Shown here one piece after another: positions 46,311 to 57,144 of a DNA stretch of 64,000 nucleotides (position 1 is its first letter; each line of letters opens with the position of its first letter). A program made the position numbers and the translations under genes. This DNA comes from Trichopria drosophilae (Eukaryota; Arthropoda; Insecta; Hymenoptera; Diapriidae), in the NCBI GenBank assembly GCA_030407085.1, contig CM059587.1, positions 40,465,001 to 40,529,000 of the forward strand, read 5' to 3'. The notes under the pieces were generated by a model. It was not told where the DNA came from and made no database searches. It saw only the letters and a program-made list of their open reading frames with translations.

Positions 46311-46742
46311 TATTATTGTTTTTCTTATTATTAATGTTATTGTTGCTGCCGTTGCTGTTGTTGTTGCTGTTGTTATTACGAGGACGAGAACGAAAACGTG
46401 GACAAGGACGACGAGCACGTAGACGATGACGTGACCGAGATTGAGGACGGCGATGACTAGTACGACGACGGGAAAGATAACATTATTTTCAACGGGGAGT
46501 CACACGACGTGTCAGGAGAGCCACGAGCTAAAAAGGTTGAACCCCTCATCTAATGTGTGTAATTTCCGAAATAAAATGGAAATGTCACCCGGAGTCAGCA
46601 GCAGTGGTTTTCAAGCAAATTCTGACAATATAGTTTTGTTTTTATTTGTTACAATTTTTAACAGGTTTGATAGACATTAAACCTTGTTTGAATGCGATGT
46701 ACAAAACCGATAGAATAATTATAGTTTTACAAGAATTTCAGA

Positions 46743-49700
46743 TTAAACAAATGTGAAGACTTCTACTTTTTGATCAATTGTACCTTGCACAGGGCGGTGG
46801 TTTTTCTTATCTCCATAAGATAAATTGATCTTTCTAAATTCCTTCACCTGAAATTTAAATTAAATCTATTAATATTTATTATCTTTTAATTAATTACAGT
46901 CTATTTTAACTAATTTGTCACCCCGAATAATTGATAAAATCCCAAATAAGGATTCAATGCAAAATTATTGGACATTCCAAGGAAAAGTAGACTGATAGAC
47001 AGTTTCTGTTAGGATAATAATATCAGTTTGTAACAAAAATACTTTTTGATACACGTGTCTCTAAAGTAGACACTTTACAGACTCCTTTTAGTCCGTAAAG
47101 TGTGATTTTACGGACTGATCTCTGCACTTTACGGACTAAAAATAGTCGGTGAAGTGCCTACTTTTGCGAACAGTGTATAAAAAAATAGTGTTCGCTCCTC
47201 GGCCGTAAAATTGTATGGTTTGGAGATTGTGCGATCTCCACTCAGTCTGTAAAATTGCTTTACGACCTAGGATCGAGAGGTACTATTTTGAGGTACCCAC
47301 GTAGAATTCTGAATCGAGCTCTAATCGAAACCCAGCCGTGACCTTCCCGGGTCACGCTTCGCCGACTGCAACTTGATCAGACTTGAGATACTAACCGGGC
47401 TATGTTCGGAACCCAACTAGGTTACCATATAAGGTAATTGTTGTATTCCGAATCCGAATGGATCGGATAACCTCGGCTGGATTACATATCAAGAACACGG
47501 CTCGAATTTTTAGTTGGATAACCAGTCCGTATCCCGACTGGGGTCCTGTTTCTACTGGGATCAAATCGGGCCGATTCTACTTGGGTACTACTCATGGACA
47601 CCCTAAAAGTTCCGTACCTCATTTTCGTCTTTGTAGACATTTCGACTTTTTACGATGGAATGCACTCATACTAATATAATTACTATAATAAAATAACTGA
47701 TAACAAATTTAATTGATTTGTATGTCGGTGAACGGTTAAATAATTTCTAATAAATCTACCTTCGCCTATTAAAAGTTTCATAGTAAAGATGGAAGTAATT
47801 CAACAGAAAATAAGCACTTTTTGTGATCGTTTTTAAATGTTTACATATAATAAATTTACATATACGATCTTAAAAGACCGACATCATCGAAAGAATATTT
47901 AATATAATATAAGTTATAATAGTAAAATATACATACGAAGGCAGCCGTTACTAATGGAACAGGCTCATGTACTATCCATGATACAGATTCTTTACAGGGT
48001 GGGAATGTTATAGAACCTTTATAATATCCATAACGGTTTCCAAGAAAATTTGGATCTACAAAATGCTGCATTGGAAAAGGATCCACCTTTATCGTACTCC
48101 CTGGTTCTCGAACTTGCGCTAAGAGAGGCTGAATAATTTGATATCCTTTGAGCATTTTTTCGGGGTCATCTGTCAACTGAATAAACAAAGTTAAGTATGA
48201 GTTAATTTTCACTTTATAATTAGAAACTATCCAGCTTACATGGTTTTTGGGGCCACTGAAGATGGATTTGCCATCAGATTTAAAAAATTCGAAATGGCCA
48301 ATCAGATATAAAAAGGTATCGTAAGTCCTTAAATTTCCAACTATCGTGTGCATTAAATTCATAGAATCTATTTTACTTAATATAATGTGTAAAAGGACGT
48401 CATAAAGTGTGAAAAAAACGAAAAAAAACTCCGTATATCTTCAGTCTCTATTATTACTTTTATTAACAATTATACTTTTGTAACGAATTCGAATAAATCG
48501 CTTATATTAAATATCACGCCTGTTTCTGTCGCTCAAAAAAATTAATTCCATTAACTTAGTTTTGAAAAGCTATCACAATTGGTAATTTACAAAATTCTGT
48601 GTTTCATAGATGACGCTGCTATTTAAATTGTCAGTATAGCGTGACTGAAACGCTGCCACAATATGGCAGATTTGTTGAAATGCACCTTCTGTACTTCTCA
48701 TTTTAGTCGAAAGTTATCACGTCCGATTACAGTTTGACAACCGTAGAATTCATTTCTAAGCTTAACGAAACTTTAGTTAGTACCATTTATTTGTAGAAAC
48801 ATCAATATCTGCGAAAGGTCGGTTTTAACGCTAGAATTAATGTTTACCACCCTACTCGACATCTAAAAAATTTCAGACTGGTCCGTAATGATGGTCTGAA
48901 ACAGATCCCTATTTTTGTGTATCGTAATTATTTATAATGTGTTTTCAACGAGTATAAAATGCTATTACTAATGATTGCTGACAACAATTGCACATCTTTA
49001 TTTCAGAAATGGGAGGAACATCCAAGGGAAACACGAAAAAGGCATATAAATTTCAAAAGCGTTAAGGAAAAAAATATTTACCTCTACTAGTTGAGTAGAT
49101 GCCATCATACTTTCAGATGCATCCCATGCTGTTGCTAGACTGCCAAACTCCTTTTTGTAAAAGAAGAATTGTATCTCCATAGTTGAGCTAAATCAGTATT
49201 TTGATGTCTTTTTCAAATCATTCAATATATATATTAGGTATTAAATTAAATATGTAGACTATATTTTTTTCGAGGTGGAAACGCGTAATTGTGAACGATA
49301 TAAGATGTTAATACCATTAGTTGATAATATATTAGGTTTTTATGATTTCCACATTATGCATAAACTGTTGTTAGAAAACTGTTAATAATTCAAAGCACTA
49401 CCCGGTTAATTAGTCAGTTGTCAAAAACGGTGAATTTAAATTACTTTTTATAAACTTTTCTCAGCGGCATTCGGAAGATGCGGTTTGATATATATCGGAA
49501 ATGATAGTTTGTCAAAGCAAACGTTAATTTTTGTAAATGCAATAAACAATCAAATTAAACGGAATACATTAGTTCACTTGGGATTTACATGGTTTGAAAC
49601 ATATCTTACAGAAAGTCATTAGAAAATACTGAAGAGGTATTACCTTTATCGACCCACATGCTACAATGTTGATTTTGTGGGCAATTTTCAGATACCAAAA

Positions 49701-52700
49701 AATTCAAAAGAATGATTTTTTTTAAAAACCTAACATTCAATTTGCTTATTTAAACGAGTTCTACAGCACCTTAGATTCGTCATTTAAAATTTACCTTTCA
49801 AAACATTTAACATGGGCATAAATAGTATGTTAATATACTTCTTAATACAATTACTCGAACATTTAATTAGTGGTGTTATAAAACATTAAATATGATTTTA
49901 CGTTTTTCCATCCACAATGTGTTCACTGCCAGCGCCGTTCGTTTTTCCCCATCGGAAGGTAATAGTTGAAAACTTGTACTCTCCGTCCAAAGGACCACTG
50001 CTGTATGTCAATGGATTATCGCCATCATAGATGACCTCCAATTCCACTATATTCCCAACAATTGATTTGCCATACATTTGCTCTTACATGTTGCGGAAAA
50101 TTTATTTACCTGTATGCCCGGTATTGTTAAGAAATATTATCGATGGAATGGCTTCGTATCCAACTCGAACCATAGTTGAGTTTTTTGGAGCAGGGACGTC
50201 TTTGAGATTGACCGTAATCGGTGATTGCCTTTGGCCACCACAGCCAGGGAATTTTTCTACCCATTGTTCGATGTGTTCGTAATCGTAAATTGTTTCTGAA
50301 AATGATTTTTACACAACTTGATTGAGTGTTATTATATATTGTTAAGTACCTATAAAGCGTCCATCGCTGTTAATATGTTTAGTTTTGATACCAAATTTAA
50401 CTTCTTAATAAATAATTTCTTAATGGTTGGTGACAATGAACGTAATAAGGCATGTGAAGAATGATGAAGTTGTTGAATTATGAAAAAAGGCTGCATGATA
50501 ATCATTAAAGTTCATTACCTACCATCATTATTCAATATTATCCATCAAATGAGAAGGGATTAATTTGAACCTTCGCTAGGATTCGAAATAGTCAACAATA
50601 ATTCAGATCAACAACATTTTCCTCACAAGCGCGGAAAATACATTTTTATACAGAAAAAGTAATAAAAATTCGCAGAAACAACTTAAAAAGAGAGTCATAA
50701 CGAACATCCTGATATTAACTGTTCATAGGGTGCGTAATACCGCAAGATTTTCAACATTGTCAATTACTGTGTACATACAGTTAGTCGCCACGAGATCTCG
50801 CCAAGCTTGCTTAATCCAGTTGTTTAATTATATTAATAAAATAATTTTCTCACACTCGGAGCGCAAAATACTTCACTATATTACGGGAGCAAAACAGTAC
50901 ATTCTCTCCCTTGGAAGCAAAATAAATATATCCAGGAGCAAAATAAGTTTCTCCCACTGGTCGGCAAATAGATATTTTGCTCCCTGGTTGCACAATCTAC
51001 CATTTGTATACTCGTAAACTTTGTTTGATCCCATAAACATCAATGGGTTATGGGCCCAGGCTTGCTCAAAGTCGTAAAAAGTAATAGGAAGTTAAAAATG
51101 TCAAGAATTGTCACGAAAAAGTTTCGCGTGCGCAATACTGGCCGAATATACCGTTAGTCACACGTGTTACAATGGCGCCGGAGCCAATTGGTTTAAGAGC
51201 GGTTACACGCTTCGATGGCACCAACTTCCTATTGTGGAAGTTTTAGATGCACGATATATTTGAAACCTATCGACCTCACAAAATCGTGGTAGGAACTGAA
51301 GCTAAGCCGGATGCGACGTAGAGAATTTTGAATCCTGGTGTACTCGGAGTACACAAGCAATTTGCATCATCTCTACATCAGCGGATTACAAACAGCTCGA
51401 ATTTCTGGTGACGCGTGAAAATGCATTTGCACTGTGGACATAGTTTTGTGCCACACATTAACAAAACAGTACTGTGAACAAATTAACGTTAATGTCGCCT
51501 TTTAACGATCTCAAGATGATGCCTGACGACAGCGTTGTACAGAAGCAGAACGTGGCTAAGATTGAGAACATCTCACGATATCAGTGAAGACTTGTCTGAG
51601 TACTTTTCCGCAAAAGTTTGACCCAGTGGTGACACCGTGAGATAGCGTTCGTGAAAAGGACTAAACGCGATTGAAGCTCGAACGTTTCATCAAAGAGAAG
51701 ACCAGGCAACAACGGGGGAATGACAATCAAAACAGATCCTACGAAACTGAGTAGAATGGTAGTAAAAAAAACATCTAATTTATTATCATTGAATATATAT
51801 TGAAAATATCAAAAATACATCGAGTAAAACCATAACTTTCGAAAATTCAAATGCATACAGCTGGACCGATATAACGCGTTTATAGTTTCGGAAACTTCTT
51901 TAATCCAGGATTTTTTTTAATCGCAATGAACAAAACGTTTTATGTTACTACTCAGGTGCTTCTAAGCACATGATCTTTAGGCGCGATTGGTTAGCCGATT
52001 TTCACGAAATAACAAATGAAACTCTTAATCTTGGAGAAGATTCGCTATGCAAAATTAATGGTCGTGGAGTGATAATAATAAAATGTTTTGTCGAGGCCCA
52101 ATGGAAGTACGGAAGACTTAAGAATGTTTTGTAGGTCCATCGCTATGAAGGAATTTGTTTTCAACAGGCGCGTATACAAATAAAGGACATTTCTTTTCCT
52201 TGTTTTCGGAAAAAACGACGTGGAATCCAATTCAATAACATACCGAAAATTAATGGTATTATATATATAACACGCTCATTTGTATTGTATATTGACTGTA
52301 GCGATGCTATTCAATGAAGACTACCTTTCGTAAAAACTAGTGTAAAGGCTAATATTGTAAAATCTGTTGGCAGTTCTCGGTATTGTACAGTTCAAAAGGA
52401 CGATTGTTCAAGCTATTGGACATTCTACTTTTTGCAAAATAAAACGACGCCTTCGCTAAATTTAAAGAATATAAATTGTCCGATGTTAGATCATATGAAA
52501 AAATAAAACATTAGTTTTGAACCGTCCGCGCCCTATGTTCACGAACAAAATGGTAGTGCTGAACGAGAGATTACAACCATAGCCGAATGCGCATGATAAT
52601 CAAAATGTTGTTTTAAAAGGCCCTTCGAGCAATTCACATTATAAATCGATCCCCATTTTCATCTTGCATTTTTAAAAATGTCTGTAAAACGGACTGGAAA

Positions 52701-53156
52701 TAATTCTAGCAGAGATATAGTCCCTAACAAAATACTACACGTCAATTGGCCACATTAGCGAGAAGATAAACCATCATACATAGTTACAACCCGTAAATCA
52801 AGTTTACCGCTACTAGTTAATGGGCATACATACAAAGTTAGGAATTGGAGCAAACAGCTTATTAAGAAATTTAGCTGACAAACAAAATTTTTAGCATTAC
52901 ATATATGATATAAAATTATTGTCGGTTCTTTGCAAGGCTTCCTTGCACGTGTATGCTATTGAAATTCGTTTACAACTTTTTGAATTATTTTTAATGAAAA
53001 TATTTATTAAGATTTCGATTTAACACTTTCTCATGTGTTTAGATTCCTACCATCTTCAGGATCCGCTTCTACTAAGAAATTCGTCAGTAAACACAACAAA
53101 ACTACCAGAATCCAATAGTACTTTTGAAAATGAGCACATTTTACAATGTATAACAT
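46743..53156 (-). CDS. CA-D: secreted carbonic-anhydrase-like protein without zinc ligands (six exons)
   Basis: Exons: 53156-53051, 50295-50110, 50046-49902, 49187-49082, 48176-47937 and 46847-46743; 295 residues in frame. The N-terminus has a short polar lead, then a hydrophobic signal segment (YYWILVVLLCLLTNFLVEA). Zinc ligands are replaced by T127, R129 (TITFRWG) and Q152 (MEIQ). Kept are the shuttle histidine (NNTGHT), GSEH, CGGQRQSPI and FPPC. The loop reads SITFPPC (Thr199 kept, Thr200 to Phe). The C-terminus (RPVQGTIDQKVEVFTFV) departs from the NGR ending of CA-A to CA-C. It is very similar to CA-E in exons, introns and 5' flank, so the two are a recent tandem duplicate. Intron 1 is 1.8 kb longer than in CA-E because of a Copia remnant. 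No pseudogene lesions. Confidence 0.9.
47086..47275. repeat. Row of stem-loops (TTTACGGAC family) in CA-D intron 5
   Basis: Consecutive hairpins are visible: AGTCCGTAAAG with its complement further on, GAACAGTGTATAAA paired with ATAGTGTTC, and GGAGATTGTGCGATCTCC. The block resembles those at 22,255 and 54,373. Confidence 0.5.
47296..47585. mobile_element. GC-rich MITE CCCAAGTAGAATT, in CA-D intron 5
   Basis: The ends CCCACGTAGAATTCTG and GATTCTACTTGGG are inverted partners. The interior is rich in GGGTT, CCCGG and GGATCGG motifs. The related copy at 57,336-57,557 occupies the same intron of CA-E, with similar flanking sequence on the right side. Confidence 0.7.
51140..52875 (+). pseudogene. 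Decayed Ty1/Copia retrotransposon in CA-D intron 1
   Basis: Plus-strand fragments in polyprotein order: a Gag start (RFDGTNFLLWKF, then MHDIFETYR) near 51,210; a protease/GAG-pre-integrase part (ASKHMIFRRDWLADF) near 51,960; and an integrase core piece (HEQNGSAEREITTIAE) near 52,540. Many stops and frameshifts separate them and no long terminal repeats are evident. It is absent from the matching intron of CA-E. Confidence 0.75.
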
Positions 53157-53340
53157 TTTGATCATCTTTCATAAAATCGGTAATGATATTTTGTCTAAAT
53201 CTCAATTTAATTACTGATCAAATTTTCTAACAACTAAAGTGCTTCTATTCAACTAAATCAGTTAATTTCAAAACTATAATGTCATTATCCTAACTTAAAG
53301 AAACAATTTTTTGCTAACGATGTAACAGAAGGTAAGAAAG

Positions 53341-53500
53341 TGCGTTATATAGTCACTGATGAAATTCTTCTGTTAATATATGATATCTTTAACCACTTTC
53401 AGGATTGTAATGGCTCACAGCACTGCTACGTTTCAAATTGTTTTTCAAAACGACAATTACAGAGATATGCGCGAATAAAGAAGCTATTTGTATTCTTAAG
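53341..53500 (-). promoter_or_regulatory. CA-D promoter and conserved upstream block
   Basis: A minus-strand TATATAA box lies at 53351-53345. From 53,385 to 53,500 the sequence (plus strand GATATCTTTAACCACTTTCA, then ACAGCACTGCTACG and ACGACAATTACAG) matches the flank of CA-E at 61,469-61,590 almost base for base in blocks. Confidence 0.55.
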
Positions 53501-53734
53501 GAATAAGATATAAGAAAGAAATAAGAAACGATTACACCACATTTAAATGTAAATGGGCAAATCCACAAAACTTTTAACTTTTACAGCGCTCTGAGCTTAT
53601 CTGTTAATGAAGGATGAAACAAAAATTCAACACACTGCGATTTACTAAATCTGCCCTATTTTTTAATAACAAATTATTAACAGTTTATTTCTCGATCGAT
53701 TTGAATTAAATATGATGGAATTTCTTCTTTTGAG

Positions 53735-53759
53735 GACGGGAGGGGGGGAGGGGGGGGGT
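53735..53759. repeat. G-rich run
   Basis: GGGAGGGGGGGAGGGGGGGG on the plus strand, capable in principle of forming a quadruplex. It lies upstream of CA-D. Confidence 0.8.
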
Positions 53760-54372
53760 ATATTTTCTACTTTTCTGCTTTTTCTTTTAATATTAAACCC
53801 AATAGTTATCGTATCGAACATTTTACATATAAGAATATAAGAAAGTAACGCGCTCGACGTGCATGGACATTCCAGTGACGTCTACACGGAAAAAAATAGA
53901 TTTTACCCGATAACATGCTGATCAATATGTTATCCGGTAACATCAGTGTGTTATCGGATACAATATTTTCTCTCCATGTATGTGTATATTTATTTGTTTA
54001 CATTTATTTACATTTTTACTCAAATTAAGTGACGACAAATACCAAACAAGTCCATCGTGTTCGGCATTGATAAAAAAATACTGAGCTTCACAAAAATGTA
54101 TATATATATATAAAAATTTTAATGACCGGTATTGGAGAGAAAACAACTATTTTATGAGCATATCATCTCGTCATGCGAGTACATCCGGAGCGGCATGTAT
54201 GTTAGTTAGTATTTATATAATTCGGTCAACTAATAACTGGATAAGGAGTTGGAGACATTGCATGATAGCCTCTTCTGAAGAGATCACATAGTCCAAAGGA
54301 CCTCGTACAATATGGCTGAAAAACGGTTCCCAGTTGATTTCATTGAATACGATATAATTAATTTTTTTTATG

Positions 54373-54485
54373 CAGTAGGCGTAAAAAGGTCATTTTAATA
54401 AGAAAATCAATTTTACGCACACAGAGGCGTGACATTGACATTTTAGGCCTGAAAACCGAGGTATAAAAACACTTTACGCGTACTG
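54373..54485. mobile_element. 113-bp MITE with CAGTAGGCGTAAA termini
   Basis: Ends CAGTAGGCGTAAAAAGG and CACTTTACGCGTACTG are inverted partners. The termini match those of the element at 13,506-14,335, so this looks like a shorter deletion derivative. Confidence 0.6.
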
Positions 54486-55261
54486 CGTTAAAAAAAATGT
54501 TTGAATCTCAGGCGTAGAATTTTCACCCCCATGAATCTCGAGCCGGCGCCGTCCCTCAGGTTCTTTCGTCGAGGCGTACAACTCTATTTTGCGCCCTTGA
54601 TACAACAATAACTATTATGCATTAAATATCTCGTAGGACAGGAAGACCAGCAATGGCTAGTTTTCATGATATTCGAAACATTGGAAATGTAGATGTCTTA
54701 GCGTATGTATTTAGCTTTAATATATCACGCATGAAGAGTGTGCAATAGATTCCGCCAGTAATTTAGAACATATTTCAACCTTCGGAGAGCCGGAAAACGT
54801 TCTGAAGCGTAGTACACTGAGTAAATTTTCCTAAGAAAAATTCCCATCCTGTCCGGGAAATGACAGTATGGGCATTTTTACATGGAATCATTTTCTGAGT
54901 GTACAAAAATGAAATTTTTGTACTAATTTTTAAAAAATCTAAATTGCTTGTAAATTCGTGTCTGACTGTTATCGATCTCCTAATATGATTTTACATAAAA
55001 AATAATTATATTCAAAATGACGGTTGCAATATGATACTGCAGCGAATCTAATTATGTGAGTCTATGAGCTACTTCAGATATAGATATGGATTTCGGGGTT
55101 GTCGTCACCTAGCGGTAATTTTTGCTAATATTAAATGAATATACGTTGATTATAATGTATATACGTTGATATATGCTCAGTTAAACAGAAAAAATTGTTG
55201 GAAGAAAGAAGAAACTGAAATATTAGTTCATGGCGCCCTCTATAAAATTTTTGAAGCAATA

Positions 55262-56428
55262 ATTTATTTATTTATTTTTTTATTTATTGAAAATTAGACG
55301 GGCATAGGCCCTTTGCAAGCGATGAATGACAATGACAAGTCCATCTGAAATACAAAAATCTAAGAAGTACCGAGCGATAACAATTGAGCACGTAAACGGG
55401 ACAGAATAAATTTAGCGAATCACAATCTACAATGTTCGGTGGAGCATACACTTCCAAATACGACGTAAACAATTAAGAGAAGAATAGAAGCTGTAATTCG
55501 CGGAAACACACATCTCATTTAATATACGAGGTGCGCGAATATTGTACGGAATAGACCGATAAAAAAAAAACGAATTAACGTCTTTGCATTCAAACAACTT
55601 ATGAACTGTTTTAAAAGCAACTATGTGATCATAAAAATTGTGTACCTCACGGACGGGAAGAATGCTGTATTTACGCATAATTGGAACAAAGTCGTGATCT
55701 AAATAACTCATTTGGCTCTCGGTTTTAATAGAAAGATATCCTAATATTTTATGCTGAACTAATTTAAGCTGATGAAATAAGGTTTGAGTATAGGGAGACC
55801 AAATTGATGAAGCATAAGTTAGAATAGGTAAGACTAATGAATTATAAAGGTATAAAATTGTTTCTGGCTTTACGAAATCAAACGTCACCCTTTTTATAAA
55901 ACCGGTCACATTCAATGATCTTACTATAATATTATTTACATGGCTTACAAAATGAAGAGATTTATAAAAAATAACGCCCAAATCCAGAGCAGACTCAACT
56001 CTGTCCAATGGAAAATTATCTAATAAATATATGTATTCAGAAAATTTTGTCGTTTTATAAAAAGTCATCACCTGACATTTTCTAAAATTAAGGTTCAATC
56101 CATTTTCAAGTGACCATTTGGAAAGGTTAACAATGTATACTTGCAGCTTAGTGGTATCCATATGACAGGTAATTCTTGAGAATAACTTTATATCCTCAGC
56201 ATAAATTAAGCATCTGGCTGAACAGATACAGGCCGGCAAATCATTGATAAACAAAATGAATAAGACCGGCCCAAGATGAGATCCTTGAGGGACTCCAGAT
56301 GCCATTACTGTAATAACGATACAAACTGAATCAACAGAAAATATTAAAAACAAAAATAGTGCATTTTTTTTTATTTTGAAAATTTTAACATTTGGTGTTA
56401 CCAAAGGGTGTGGACTCGCCAACATCAC
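55262..56428 (-). pseudogene. 5'-truncated non-LTR retrotransposon with reverse transcriptase
   Basis: A minus-strand frame of about 333 codons covers the catalytic half of a CR1/jockey-like reverse transcriptase. It shows SGVPQGSHLGPVLFILFIND, then YAED where active enzymes have YADD, a KCQ/LGV segment (LDLGVIFYKS), and the thumb with LVLPILTYASSIW. It ends near a 3' tail of TAAA-type simple repeats at 55,262-55,290. The 5' part is missing, and the Asp-to-Glu change in the catalytic box should weaken or abolish activity. It is the best-preserved retrotransposon in the window and lies between CA-D and CA-E. Confidence 0.85.
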
Positions 56429-57144
56429 AACTTAGTTTAGCCCTAACTTACGGGTCTTAGACAACGTTTCCATAAAAAAATGCGTTTTGGCAATTTTCCG
56501 AAACCCGAGTGCTTTAAAGGTTAACGTAATGAAAATTGATACCCGTGTGGTTGATGATAATTCAGGTTGTCAATTTTTTATCGAACTACCTTGTAATCTC
56601 TTCAAAAGAAGCCCTGATTTAATTGCACTCAGAGATAAGTAGGTTTAATCGGTGAATTAGACGGGCTGCATCAAAGTTGTACTGTACATCCAGAAAACTG
56701 TATTTTAATGTAATTCAGTTTATATTAGGTACACAGGCAGCCTTGTAAAAGATAGAATCACAAAACACAAGTGAGGTTTGAAAATATACTAAACATTTGA
56801 AGATTGTAAGCATCAATACAAATGAAGTTGATAAACGTTTTCAATTTATAAAAAACAAAAACCAATTAATAACGTTCACATTTAAAGATAGATTATTTAA
56901 CAGAATATGCAGTTATCATTTCGTGTTTATATATTCCTTGTATTTATTAAATTCATAATATAAGGAAACTGGTAGATTATATGGAATCAGTGATATTGGT
57001 ATCATCTGTATGTTTTATTTTTATATTGGCCAATGTTATTTTTTCATTGAGTTGTTTAACGACTAATATATACACTAAGCTTTGAATGTAATATACAATA
57101 CGCATATATAAGTTACAAATTCAATATTTTACAAAAACTTTACA

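Larger units (their letters stand above)
45494..46555. mobile_element. Non-autonomous hAT element with 8-bp target duplication
   Basis: The octamer ATCTAATG is present at 45494-45501 and 46548-46555. Inside it the element runs from CAGAGATTCCCAACC to GGTTGAACCCCTC, whose complement GAGGGGTTCAACC matches the left end. An 8-bp duplication and CAGRGRTTC-type termini are characteristic of the hAT superfamily. The 1,046-bp interior has no transposase. It carries a CAT/CGT microsatellite (45,700-45,940), a GC-rich retroposon-like segment (46,015-46,310) and a second simple-repeat tract (46,310-46,480). Confidence 0.82.
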
